DNA of 64,000 nucleotides from Pedobacter nanyangensis (GTDB lineage Bacteria > Bacteroidota > Bacteroidia > Sphingobacteriales > Sphingobacteriaceae): assembly GCF_003313505.1 (NCBI RefSeq), contig NZ_QMHO01000010.1, positions 108,222 through 172,221 on the forward strand. Direction: 5' to 3'. The position numbers and the translations under genes are program-made. The notes beneath the pieces are model-generated. The model did not search any database, was not told the origin of the DNA, and saw nothing but the letters and a program-made list of their open reading frames with translations. Shown piece after piece: positions 11,057-18,530 of the stretch (the stretch's first letter is position 1; each line of letters starts with the position of its first letter).

Positions 11057-11206
11057 ATGAGCAAAATGGCAACATCAAAAACAAGCGGTACTTTCTTTAC
11101 GAAGAAGAAGGCCCCTGCTATGCCATATGCTCAACCTGCAACGCAAAATTTCTGCACGCCCTCAAATCCTGCAGCAATTAATCAAAGCAAGGATTTTATT
11201 CACTAA
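11057..11206 (+). CDS. Possible small protein (49 aa), unknown
   Basis: ATG at 11057 to TAA at 11204-11206, product starting MSKMATSKTSGTFFTKKKAP. It is basic at the N-terminus and Ala/Pro/Asn-rich later, with no signal or domain. It lies in the 540-bp gap between katG and the Rnk-like gene. The rest of that gap has the katG terminator, a GC-rich dispersed fragment near 10856-10885 and an inverted repeat CCCCGA/TCGGGG at about 11208-11240. Support is weak. Confidence 0.3.
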   Translation: MSKMATSKTSGTFFTKKKAPAMPYAQPATQNFCTPSNPAAINQSKDFIH

Positions 11207-11313
11207 ACCCCGATTTCTAATTCTTCTTAGCGATTTCGGGGGATAACCACCTCTAAATATTTTTTTTATGCCTTCATTTCTGGAGGCTTATCTATTCATT
11301 TAAACTTATTGAA

Positions 11314-11706
11314 ATGGAAACAAAATCAATTTTATTATCTAAAAGCGATCACAAATTTTTAAGCGAGCATTTAGAAAAAGCTGTCATGAGCGACTACAAT
11401 AAATCTCGACTTAAACAAGAAATTAAAAATGCCAAAATCTTTGATGATGCAGCTTTACCTGCCGATGTTGTATCGTTATACACCGAAGCGCAGATTGAAA
11501 GCACCGAAAACAGTCAACAATTTGTCTTTAAACTGGTTTTACCTAAAGATGCCAACATAAAACAACAAAAAGTATCTATCTTTGCCCCGATTAGCATTGC
11601 ATTGCTAGGCTACCAAACCGGTGATTTGATCCAATGGGAAATGCCCGATGGCATCAAAGAGTTCAAGATTATGGCCGTAAGAAAGTTAGAAGAGCACGAA
11701 CATTAA
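11314..11706 (+). CDS. Rnk/GreA-family RNA polymerase-interacting protein
   Basis: 130 aa. The N-terminal half is a short helical region (KSDHKFLSEHLEKAVM...LKQEIKNAKI), too short for the full GreA coiled coil. The C-terminal half is the GreA/GreB C-terminal FKBP-like fold (FKLVLPKDANIKQQKVSIFA, then PISIALLGYQTGDLIQWEMP). This is the layout of Rnk-type factors that bind RNA polymerase near the secondary channel. It may form a small unit with the next gene. Confidence 0.85.
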   Translation: METKSILLSKSDHKFLSEHLEKAVMSDYNKSRLKQEIKNAKIFDDAALPADVVSLYTEAQIESTENSQQFVFKLVLPKDANIKQQKVSIFAPISIALLGYQTGDLIQWEMPDGIKEFKIMAVRKLEEHEH

Positions 11707-11756
11707 CCAAAGCAATGCACGGCTAACCACGTTATTCCCTTTTACGATTGAAGATC

Positions 11757-11879
11757 ATGAACACAGAAAAAGCAGAAAAGCTAAAAAAATGGGTCAAGAA
11801 AATTGGCTTTTGGGGTTTTCTATTCTTTTTGGTAAAGGGATTGGCATGGTTAGCTGTAGGTTATTTCATTGTGAAGTAA
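11757..11879 (+). CDS. Small single-pass membrane protein (40 aa)
   Basis: ATG at 11757 to TAA at 11877-11879. A basic, charged N-terminus (MNTEKAEKLKKWVKK) is followed by one hydrophobic helix (IGFWGFLFFLVKGLAWLAVG). The positive-inside layout supports a genuine one-span membrane protein. It lies 50 bp after the Rnk-like gene and 65 bp before the NTPase, so it may be co-transcribed. Function unknown. Confidence 0.65.
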   Translation: MNTEKAEKLKKWVKKIGFWGFLFFLVKGLAWLAVGYFIVK

Positions 11880-11944
11880 CCTATCCATAATTCAATGTCG
11901 GCAATTCATTGCTGTTCCCTTTTAACATTCCAAACCATAAATTC

Positions 11945-12496
11945 ATGCACACCAACCTATTCGTGATTACGGGAGGCCCCGGCGTGGGCAAAACTACACT
12001 GATCCACGAATTAAGCAACGCCGGTTTTACGGTAGTTGAAGAAAGCGCCAGAAAAATTATCCAGGCGCAAATGCTTGCAAACGGCGATGCACTACCATGG
12101 AAAAACAAAATGCTTTACGCAAAGCTGATGCTGGAAGCCGCTGTTAATGTTTATCAAACTATTAAAGCAAAACAATTATCAGAACCGGTGTTTTTTGACA
12201 GAGGGATTTTAGACTCCATTGGCTACATGAACATGGAAAACATTCCAATTCCATCAGAAATGAAAGCCGTGGCAATTGCCCATCGATATGCAGCTAAAGT
12301 TTTCATTCTGCCTCCATGGAAAGAAATCTATCAAACCGACCACGAACGCAAGCAAACTTGGGAAGAAGCCGTATTTACCTTTGAAAAAATGAAAGAAACT
12401 TATCTAGCCCATGGTTACCAGCTCATTGAAATCCCCAAGGCAGATGTAGGAACTAGAAGACGATTTGTTGAAAAGGAAATTGGATTAATTGGATAA
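11945..12496 (+). CDS. NadR/AAA_28-like P-loop ATPase
   Basis: 183 aa from the ATG at 11945 (MHTNLFVITGGPGVGKTTL). A TTG further upstream is less likely. The Walker A GGPGVGKTT is at about residues 9-17. VVEESARKII and VFFDRGILDSIGY fit the AAA_28 family, which resembles the ribosylnicotinamide kinase domain of NadR. It probably phosphorylates or hydrolyses a small substrate; which one is unknown. Confidence 0.8.
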   Translation: MHTNLFVITGGPGVGKTTLIHELSNAGFTVVEESARKIIQAQMLANGDALPWKNKMLYAKLMLEAAVNVYQTIKAKQLSEPVFFDRGILDSIGYMNMENIPIPSEMKAVAIAHRYAAKVFILPPWKEIYQTDHERKQTWEEAVFTFEKMKETYLAHGYQLIEIPKADVGTRRRFVEKEIGLIG

Positions 12497-12564
12497 AAGA
12501 ACAAAGAGCAACGAATAAAGATTGACATCCCTACTCTTTGCTCCTTACTCCTTGCTCCTTATTC

Positions 12565-13749
12565 CTAAATCCCTCTCCTACGCTTCTCTCTGCTAATCAA
12601 AGAAAGCTCCCTGCCTGTTTGCCCCGCTACAGAAGTATTTTCCTGCGCCCTTCTGAACAGATAAGGCATTACCGCTTTGATAGGCCCATAAGGAACATAC
12701 TTGGCCACATTATAGCCCACATGAGAAAGGTTAAAACTTAAGTTATCGCTCATTCCCAATAACTGTGCAAAATAAACGTGCGGATGATTATGAGCGATCC
12801 CTTTCTCGTCAATTAGCTCGGTAAGCAAACGGCTGCTCTCCTCATTGTGCGTGCCACATACAAAACCGATTTTATCAATATTGTCCACACAGTAACGCAG
12901 TGCTTCATTGTAATCTTTATCGGTAGCCGCCTTGTCCACTTGTATCGGGGATAGATAGCCCATTTCTTCGGCACGTTTACGTTCCTTTTCCATATAGGCG
13001 CCACGTACCAATTTGGCACCCAAAATAAAACCCGCTTCCCTGGCAATTAGGTGGTCGGCCTGTAAGCTGGTCAGTTTATCGTGGCGGTAAATTTGATATG
13101 TGTTAAATACAATGAGTTGATCTTTATTGAACTTCATCATCATTTCAATGGCCAATAAATCGATGGTGTCTTGGATCCAGGTTTCCTCGGCATCAATCAT
13201 CACGGGCACGCTTCTCTCGTATGCGGTACGGCAAATTTTTTCGCAGCGTTGCTTTACGCGTTCAAACTCCTCTGTTTCGGCTGCATCAAGCGCCTGCTTG
13301 GCATCCAATTTTTCCAACAGGGCAAAACGGCCAATTCCCGTCACCTTAAAAACCGTGATCGGGATTCTGGGATCCCCATCGGCACGTACAATGGTCCTGA
13401 TAATTTCTTCGCAGGTAAAATCAAACACCTGCTCCTCGTCTTCACCCTCTACAGAATAATCGAGGATGGTACCAACTTTGCCTTGGTGCAATTGCTCAAT
13501 GGTGTGTTCACACTCGGCAATGGTTTCGCCACCACAAAATTGTTTAAAAATAGTGGCTTTAATGGCGCCTTGGATAGGCAAACCAATATTCAGCATAAAA
13601 TTGGTGATGGGCGGGCCAACTTTGGTTAAAAAGTTACTCCCTATCATTTTAAACAGCCAGTAGGCCTGTTTTAATTCGGAATCAGATTTATGTCGAAACG
13701 CAACCTCAGTGTTATTGAAGTCTATTTTTTGCTTGGGGGAAGCATCCAT
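12565..13749 (-). CDS. Proline dehydrogenase
   Basis: 394 aa, a stand-alone FAD-dependent proline dehydrogenase of Bacteroidota length. Barrel motifs: VPVMIDAEETWIQDTIDLLA, NKDQLIVFNTYQIYRHDKL, AKLVRGAYMEKERKRAEE (the family's KLVRGAYxxxE), FVCGTHNEESSRLL and the C-terminal VPYGPIKAVMPYLFRRAQEN. It oxidises proline to pyrroline-5-carboxylate and passes electrons to the membrane quinone pool. ATG at 13749. Divergent from the S4/aroB genes. Confidence 0.95.
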   Translation of the reverse strand: MDASPKQKIDFNNTEVAFRHKSDSELKQAYWLFKMIGSNFLTKVGPPITNFMLNIGLPIQGAIKATIFKQFCGGETIAECEHTIEQLHQGKVGTILDYSVEGEDEEQVFDFTCEEIIRTIVRADGDPRIPITVFKVTGIGRFALLEKLDAKQALDAAETEEFERVKQRCEKICRTAYERSVPVMIDAEETWIQDTIDLLAIEMMMKFNKDQLIVFNTYQIYRHDKLTSLQADHLIAREAGFILGAKLVRGAYMEKERKRAEEMGYLSPIQVDKAATDKDYNEALRYCVDNIDKIGFVCGTHNEESSRLLTELIDEKGIAHNHPHVYFAQLLGMSDNLSFNLSHVGYNVAKYVPYGPIKAVMPYLFRRAQENTSVAGQTGRELSLISREKRRRGI

Positions 13750-13842
13750 TTTTATAAGTATTTAGTCAGAACGCTGCAAAAATATAAATAACTAGCCATC
13801 CAAGCACGAAAGACTTTCAAATAATCGTAAATTTGCGCCGCC

Positions 13843-14049
13843 ATGATTAAATTTAAACTCGAAGGAGAATTTATTCCCTTAATTGCATTGCTAAAAGCGG
13901 CCTCGCTGGTACAAAGCGGCGGCGAAGCACAGTCCATCGTTGAAGAAGGTTTGGTTAAAGTTAACGGAACCACCGAAGATCGTAAGCGCTTAAAGGTGCG
14001 CATTGGCGATAAAGTTGAATTTATGGGCAAGATAATTGAAATTATTTAA
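13843..14049 (+). CDS. S4-domain RNA-binding protein
   Basis: 68 aa, a single S4 fold: FIPLIALLKAASLVQSGGEA, then EEGLVKVNGTTEDRKRLKVR, close to the YbcJ/RlbA type. It probably binds structured RNA. Its TAA overlaps the aroB ATG by one base (TAATG), so translation is coupled. A TAAATTTG -7-like element at 13828-13835 ends only 8 bp before the ATG, suggesting a leaderless or nearly leaderless mRNA. Confidence 0.85.
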   Translation: MIKFKLEGEFIPLIALLKAASLVQSGGEAQSIVEEGLVKVNGTTEDRKRLKVRIGDKVEFMGKIIEII

Positions 14050-15107
14050 TGGAAGCGCTAAAAAACAACGATCATTTTATTCATTTCGAGAGTGGCCTGG
14101 CTCCATTAAATGATATTTTAACGAAGAAAAAGTACAGTAAGGTATTTGTTTTTGCCGATTCGACTACTGCGGAAGTATGTATACCGGTTTTCAGGGACCT
14201 TTTGCCAGATTTAGATCATTTCGATATTATTGAAACAGATGCTGGAGAAGAAAACAAGAACATTGACTTTTGTATAGGCATTTGGAAAACTCTTTTGGAT
14301 TTTGAAGCCGATAGAAAATGCCTGATGATCAACCTTGGCGGCGGTGTAATTACCGACATGGGCGGTTTTGTGGCATCAACCTACAAACGTGGCATCGATT
14401 TCATCAACATTCCCACTACCCTGCTTTCGCAAGTTGATGCTTCCGTAGGTGGTAAAACAGGAATCGACATCGATAATGTGAAGAACATGGTAGGTACTTT
14501 TGCCTTGCCACAAGCGGTGTTTATCGAAAACAGTTTCTTGGCTACCTTGCCAGAACGGGAAATGCTGTCCGGCTTTGCCGAAATGATCAAACATGGTTTG
14601 ATTGCTGATGCGGCCTATTATCAGGAACTGAAAAACAGCGATTATCGTCAGATCAGCGCACAAGCCATTTACCATTCTGTTAAAATCAAAAACGAAGTGG
14701 TATTGACCGATCCATTTGAAAAAGGTTTGCGTAAGATTTTAAATTTTGGACATACCATTGGCCATGCAGTAGAAGGCTATGCCCTGGTAAATGATAAAAA
14801 GCCGCTTACCCACGGCGAAGCCATTGCCATTGGAATGGTTTGCGAAGCTTACCTCTCTGCCAAATATTGTAACCTTTCTGCCCTTGAACTTGATGAAATT
14901 GCGGGTTATATTTTATCTCTTTACCCTAAATACCACATTAAAGCAGAGAGCTTTGATGATTTAATGGCCTTAATGCAAAGCGATAAAAAGAACGAAGACG
15001 GCTTCATCTTATTCTCCCTATTAGATCAGATTGGCAAGTGCGTTTTTAATTGCAGAGTAACTAAGGAAGATATTTTTAACAGTTTAACCTATTACAATAG
15101 TTTATAG
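14049..15107 (+). CDS. aroB: 3-dehydroquinate synthase
   Basis: 352 aa. NAD-binding and active-site motifs: INLGGGVITDMGGFVASTYK, IPTTLLSQVDASVGGKTG, then SGFAEMIKHGLI, RKILNFGHTIGHAVEGY and LTHGEAIAIGM. Metal ligands Glu and two His are present in these motifs. It converts DAHP to 3-dehydroquinate, the second step of the shikimate pathway. It is coupled to the S4 gene upstream, and the hydroxylase follows 3 bp later. Confidence 0.97.
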   Translation: MEALKNNDHFIHFESGLAPLNDILTKKKYSKVFVFADSTTAEVCIPVFRDLLPDLDHFDIIETDAGEENKNIDFCIGIWKTLLDFEADRKCLMINLGGGVITDMGGFVASTYKRGIDFINIPTTLLSQVDASVGGKTGIDIDNVKNMVGTFALPQAVFIENSFLATLPEREMLSGFAEMIKHGLIADAAYYQELKNSDYRQISAQAIYHSVKIKNEVVLTDPFEKGLRKILNFGHTIGHAVEGYALVNDKKPLTHGEAIAIGMVCEAYLSAKYCNLSALELDEIAGYILSLYPKYHIKAESFDDLMALMQSDKKNEDGFILFSLLDQIGKCVFNCRVTKEDIFNSLTYYNSL

Positions 15108-15110
15108 TGT

Positions 15111-16040
15111 ATGAAGTTTACCGGAAGTGACATTTCTGTAGGCACCTTATTTGGTTTCGTGATTGTGCTCACCATTGTTGAAATGTATTTCAGCTATAGG
15201 CACGATAAAAAATTATACACCAAGAGAGATACTTGGACCAACATTTATCTCATGCTTTGTGCCATTGTAGTTAACCTGAGCATGAAGGTCGCCACCTTTT
15301 ATCTATTGGATTACTGTTATCAATTCAGACTGTTCGAAATTCAAACACCTTGGATTTATTGGACGGTACTGGTGCTGGCGCAGGATTTCCTTTATTGGTT
15401 TTTACATACAGTTGGCCATTATGTGCGTTTCTTTTGGGCCATGCACGTTACCCATCATTCTTCGGAGCACTTTAACTTAACCACAGGTTTTCGCTCAACG
15501 GTTTTTGAACCTTTGTACAGGGTATTCTTTTATTTGCCACTGGCTTTTATGGGCTTTAATGCCTTGGATATTCTTTTTGCTTACCTTGTTACCCAAATTT
15601 ATGGCAACTTGGTACACACGCAAACCGTGATGAAGTTCCATCCTGTTTTTGAATATATCTTTGTAACACCTTCGCACCACAGGGTACATCACGCCTGCAA
15701 TGTGCGCTACCTGGATAAAAATATGGGCATGGTACTTATTTTATGGGACAGGATGTTTGGTACTTTTCAAGAGGAATTACCAGAGGACAAAATAAAATAT
15801 GGCTTAACTACCCAACCAGAAGACACTGGACCTGTAAACATCATCTTCCATGAGTTTATAGCTTTGGGGAAAGATGTTAAAAAAGCGCCAACTTTTTGGG
15901 ATAAGATCAAATATGTGATCAATCCGCCGGGATGGAGCCATGACGGAAGCACTAAAATCGCCAAAATCATGCAGCGGGAACTACAGGAAGAAGAAAATAA
16001 AAGCAAAGTAGTTGGCAATAGCGTTAAAACCTTTGGTTAA
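15111..16040 (+). CDS. Sterol desaturase / fatty acid hydroxylase family membrane protein
   Basis: 309 aa with about four membrane helices. The di-iron His clusters are HTVGHYVRFFWAMHVTHHSS (HxxxH and HxxHH) and TPSHHRVHHACN. The family uses O2 to hydroxylate or desaturate lipids at the membrane; a lipid hydroxylase is likely, substrate unknown. It is in an operon with aroB (3-bp gap), although no pathway link is apparent. Confidence 0.88.
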   Translation: MKFTGSDISVGTLFGFVIVLTIVEMYFSYRHDKKLYTKRDTWTNIYLMLCAIVVNLSMKVATFYLLDYCYQFRLFEIQTPWIYWTVLVLAQDFLYWFLHTVGHYVRFFWAMHVTHHSSEHFNLTTGFRSTVFEPLYRVFFYLPLAFMGFNALDILFAYLVTQIYGNLVHTQTVMKFHPVFEYIFVTPSHHRVHHACNVRYLDKNMGMVLILWDRMFGTFQEELPEDKIKYGLTTQPEDTGPVNIIFHEFIALGKDVKKAPTFWDKIKYVINPPGWSHDGSTKIAKIMQRELQEEENKSKVVGNSVKTFG

Positions 16041-16111
16041 AAAATACCATTTCGTTATTCGGTACAAAAACAACAAAATTAAATTCCGATAAAAATATTT
16101 TCACTTTAGTA

Positions 16112-16142
16112 TTGACAAATTAAATTTGTTGCTGTACATTTG
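16112..16142 (+). promoter_or_regulatory. Promoter of the aromatic amino acid operon
   Basis: A TTG at 16112-16114 and TACATTTG at 16135-16142, 20 bp apart, match the Bacteroidota TTTG-N19-TAnnTTTG promoter. The expected start of transcription is near 16149, about 10 bp before the leader peptide ATG. Confidence 0.65.
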
Positions 16143-16159
16143 GCAACATAAAGCAAAAA

Positions 16160-16222
16160 ATGAATTTTAACACTACATATTGGTTTGGTTACTTTTACTA
16201 CTTTAGTAAGAGCCAGGACTGA
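16160..16222 (+). CDS. Aromatic-residue leader peptide of pheA operon
   Basis: 20-codon ORF, ATG 16160 to TGA 16220-16222: MNFNTTYWFGYFYYFSKSQD. Nine of 20 residues are aromatic (4 Phe, 4 Tyr, 1 Trp), eight of them between codons 7 and 15. The last three codons, AGC CAG GAC at 16211-16219, form the strand that can pair with the terminator's left arm. The arrangement is that of a ribosome-stalling sensor of charged Phe/Tyr/Trp tRNA. No protein function is expected. Confidence 0.88.
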   Translation: MNFNTTYWFGYFYYFSKSQD

Positions 16223-16293
16223 TATGCAGAAAAATAGATAAAAATATTTAAGAATGTATGAAGGGTCCTGGCTAAAAAGCCAGGACCCTTTTT
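16211..16293 (+). promoter_or_regulatory. Transcription attenuator (antiterminator / terminator switch)
   Basis: Strand 2 AGCCAGGAC (16211-16219, inside the leader ORF), strand 3 GTCCTGGCT (16265-16273) and strand 4 AGCCAGGACCC (16278-16288) are mutually exclusive partners. Pairing 2:3 (9 bp) would block the terminator; pairing 3:4 makes it. A ribosome stalled at codons 7-15 leaves strand 2 free. A ribosome at the TGA covers it, so 3:4 forms. A weak strand 1 may be TTGGTT at 16180-16185 or 16185-16190, six pairs with AGCCAG including two G-U. Confidence 0.85.
16261..16293 (+). terminator. Attenuator terminator hairpin upstream of pheA
   Basis: Perfect 13-bp stem AAGGGTCCTGGCT (16261-16273) / AGCCAGGACCCTT (16278-16290), AAAA loop, and a T run through 16293. 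It ends 15 bp before the pheA ATG and so would cut off the operon when formed. Confidence 0.93.
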
Positions 16294-16307
16294 CGTTTAA
16301 CAACATT

Positions 16308-17141
16308 ATGAAAACAAAAACCAGGGTAGCCATACAAGGCATTAAAGCATCATTCCACGAAGAGGCAGCTTACAAATTCTTTGGCAGAGACATTGAAACG
16401 GTTGAATGCAATTCATTCAAACAAACTTGCGACATTTTAGATGAGGGCAAAGCTGATTTTGTGGTAATGGCTATCGAAAACTCTATTGCCGGCAGCCTTT
16501 TGCCCAACTACACCTTAATTCGCGAATACAATTTCGCCGTAGTTGGCGAGGTTTACCTTCCCATTCAATTGCACTTATTGGCTTTACCAGGCGTAAAATT
16601 TGAAGACATTAAAATAGCGACCTCACACCCTATCGCCATCAGACAATGTGTTGATTTTTTTGAAGAATTCCCTCAAATACAAGTTATTGAAGGCAACGAT
16701 ACCGCCGCTTGTGCAAAGAAAATCAAAGATGGCCAGTTAAAAGATACGGTTGCCATTGCCAATGCTTTAGCTGCCGAAACCTATGGGCTCGACATTATTG
16801 AGCGAAGAATAGAATCGAACAAAAAGAACTTTACCCGTTTTTTAATTCTTAGAAAAGACAAAACCGAAGTAGAAAAAGGCATCAACAAAGCTTCTATTTG
16901 TTTTCAGGTGGGTCACCACGTTGGGGCGTTAAGCCAAGTGTTGCAAATATTCGCAGAGCTGAATGTGAATTTAACCAAAATCCAATCTATGCCTGTACTG
17001 GGCCGCCGCAACGAGTACTATTTCTATGTAGATATTGAATGGAAAAACATTGAAAACTATGATGCGGCCATCAGAAAAGTATTAAAGTTCACGGTCAACT
17101 TCAACATCATGGGCGAGTACGTGAAAAATGATAAAGTGTAA
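16308..17141 (+). CDS. pheA: Prephenate dehydratase
   Basis: 277 aa from the ATG at 16308 (MKTKTRVAIQGIKASFHEEA). The frame is open to 16254, but that stretch is the attenuator hairpin. The PDT domain has GKADFVVMAIENSIAGSLLP, TSHPIAIRQC, EGNDTAACAKKI and NKKNFTRFLIL with the catalytic TRF. A C-terminal ACT domain follows (from about residue 205: FQVGHHVGALSQVLQIFAEL, LTKIQSMPVLGRRNEYYFYV) for Phe feedback inhibition. It makes phenylpyruvate from prephenate. First structural gene behind the leader-peptide attenuator. No chorismate mutase is fused here; that activity is in the next gene. Confidence 0.95.
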   Translation: MKTKTRVAIQGIKASFHEEAAYKFFGRDIETVECNSFKQTCDILDEGKADFVVMAIENSIAGSLLPNYTLIREYNFAVVGEVYLPIQLHLLALPGVKFEDIKIATSHPIAIRQCVDFFEEFPQIQVIEGNDTAACAKKIKDGQLKDTVAIANALAAETYGLDIIERRIESNKKNFTRFLILRKDKTEVEKGINKASICFQVGHHVGALSQVLQIFAELNVNLTKIQSMPVLGRRNEYYFYVDIEWKNIENYDAAIRKVLKFTVNFNIMGEYVKNDKV

Positions 17142-17242
17142 AACTAGAAAGTAAAAAATTAAAAAGCTGGATATCAAATCTTGATCCCTGATACCCAAAT
17201 CTCCATACTAAAAAATTATAAACAACATAAATATCCTAAAAA

Positions 17243-18385
17243 ATGAAACTAAGTTTAAACATCGAGCCTTTAGAAAACTGGCTGTCCGCTAAGAACCAGC
17301 CATTGTTAATTTCAGGTCCTTGCAGCGCTGAAACAGAAGATCAATTATTAACCACGGCACATTTATTGGCTGCTACTGGCAAAGTAAGTGTATTAAGAGC
17401 CGGTATTTGGAAACCTCGTACCCGTCCGGGAGAGTTTGAAGGTATTGGTAGCATTGGTTTAGAGTGGTTGAAACGAGCTAAAGCAGAAACTGGTTTGCCT
17501 ACAGCAGTTGAGGTAGCCAACGCTAAGCACGTTGAGGAGGCTTTAGCAGCTGGTGTTGATATCCTTTGGATTGGTGCACGTTCAACCGTAAACCCTTTCA
17601 CTGTACAAGAAATTGCTGATGCCTTAAAAGGTCATGATGTACCTGTATTGGTGAAAAACCCAGTAAATCCTGATCTTCAATTGTGGATTGGTGCGATTGA
17701 GCGTATCAACAAAGCCGGAATTACTAAAATTGGTGCAATCCACCGTGGTTTCTCTTCGTTCGAAAAATCTTCCTTCCGTAACGAGCCAATGTGGGAAATG
17801 GCCATCCAATTGAAAACCCTTTGCCCTGAATTGCCAATCATTAACGACCCAAGCCACATTTGCGGCAACCGTGAGTTGATCCCTTACATCTCTCAAAAAG
17901 CTTTAGACTTAGACATGCAAGGTTTAATGATCGAGTCGCACTTGGATCCTTCGGTAGCTTGGACAGATGCTAAGCAACAATTGACACCAGCAGCGGTGAA
18001 CGAGCTCATGGAGCGCTTAACGGTACGTGAACCAGAATCTCAAAACGAAGCTTTTGTAGATAAACTAGCGGAACTACGTAAGCAAATCGACAAAATTGAC
18101 GACTTGCTATTGCAAAAACTGGGCGAGCGTATGAAAATCGTAGAAAAAATTGGCGAGTACAAACGTGATAACCAAGTAACTGTTTTGCAAGTTAACCGTT
18201 GGGATGAAATCCTTAAAAAAGGAACAGCATTTGCGAAAGCATTGAAATTGGATGAGCACTTTACCGAAAAATTCTTGGAATTGGTACACGGCGAATCTAT
18301 CCGTTTACAAACTGAAATATTAAACGAAGGCAAAGCTACACAAGAAGGCATTGCTGCTGAGCAACATGCTGAAGTAAAAGCATAA
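17243..18385 (+). CDS. Bifunctional DAHP synthase / chorismate mutase
   Basis: 380 aa. The N-terminal 260 residues are a KDPG/DAHP-type barrel: LLISGPCSAETEDQL, LRAGIWKPRTRPGEFEG, IWIGARSTVNPFTVQE-like, VLVKNPVNPD, GAIHRGFSSF and NDPSHICGNRELI. The C-terminal 90 residues are an AroQ-type chorismate mutase (LAELRKQIDKIDDLLLQKLG, ERMKIVEKIGEYKRDN). It supplies both the first shikimate step and prephenate for pheA directly upstream. The fusion order DAHPS-CM is usual in Bacteroidota and allows allosteric control through the CM domain. No terminator separates it from pheA. Confidence 0.95.
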   Translation: MKLSLNIEPLENWLSAKNQPLLISGPCSAETEDQLLTTAHLLAATGKVSVLRAGIWKPRTRPGEFEGIGSIGLEWLKRAKAETGLPTAVEVANAKHVEEALAAGVDILWIGARSTVNPFTVQEIADALKGHDVPVLVKNPVNPDLQLWIGAIERINKAGITKIGAIHRGFSSFEKSSFRNEPMWEMAIQLKTLCPELPIINDPSHICGNRELIPYISQKALDLDMQGLMIESHLDPSVAWTDAKQQLTPAAVNELMERLTVREPESQNEAFVDKLAELRKQIDKIDDLLLQKLGERMKIVEKIGEYKRDNQVTVLQVNRWDEILKKGTAFAKALKLDEHFTEKFLELVHGESIRLQTEILNEGKATQEGIAAEQHAEVKA

Positions 18386-18419
18386 GCGAATATTTTTTAG
18401 GATAAAACTGTTAACAAAA

Positions 18420-18489
18420 GAGATTGCTCCGTACTCCGTAATGAAGTTCCAATTTTCGTTATTGCGGGGAGGAACGACGGAGCAATCTC
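18420..18489. repeat. 70-bp intergenic palindromic repeat
   Basis: Terminal inverted repeat GAGATTGCTCCGT (18420-18432) / ACGGAGCAATCTC (18477-18489), 13 bp perfect, enclosing 44 nt that can fold further (CGTAATGAA with TTCGTTATTGCG). It has no T tail. It resembles short dispersed palindromes I recall from many Bacteroidota genomes. It lies between DAHPS-CM and aroA. Confidence 0.7.
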
Positions 18490-18530
18490 CAACAGTATAG
18501 CCTTAACAACCCAACTATCAGACCGAACCT

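Noticed and set aside
12520..12570. Pyrimidine-rich repeats of CTCCTTGCTCC type near the proline dehydrogenase end
   Set aside because: Low-complexity run common in intergenic DNA; irregular period and no associated gene.
16254..16307. Upstream ATG extending pheA by 18 codons
   Set aside because: The stretch is the attenuator terminator hairpin and does not resemble a prephenate dehydratase start.
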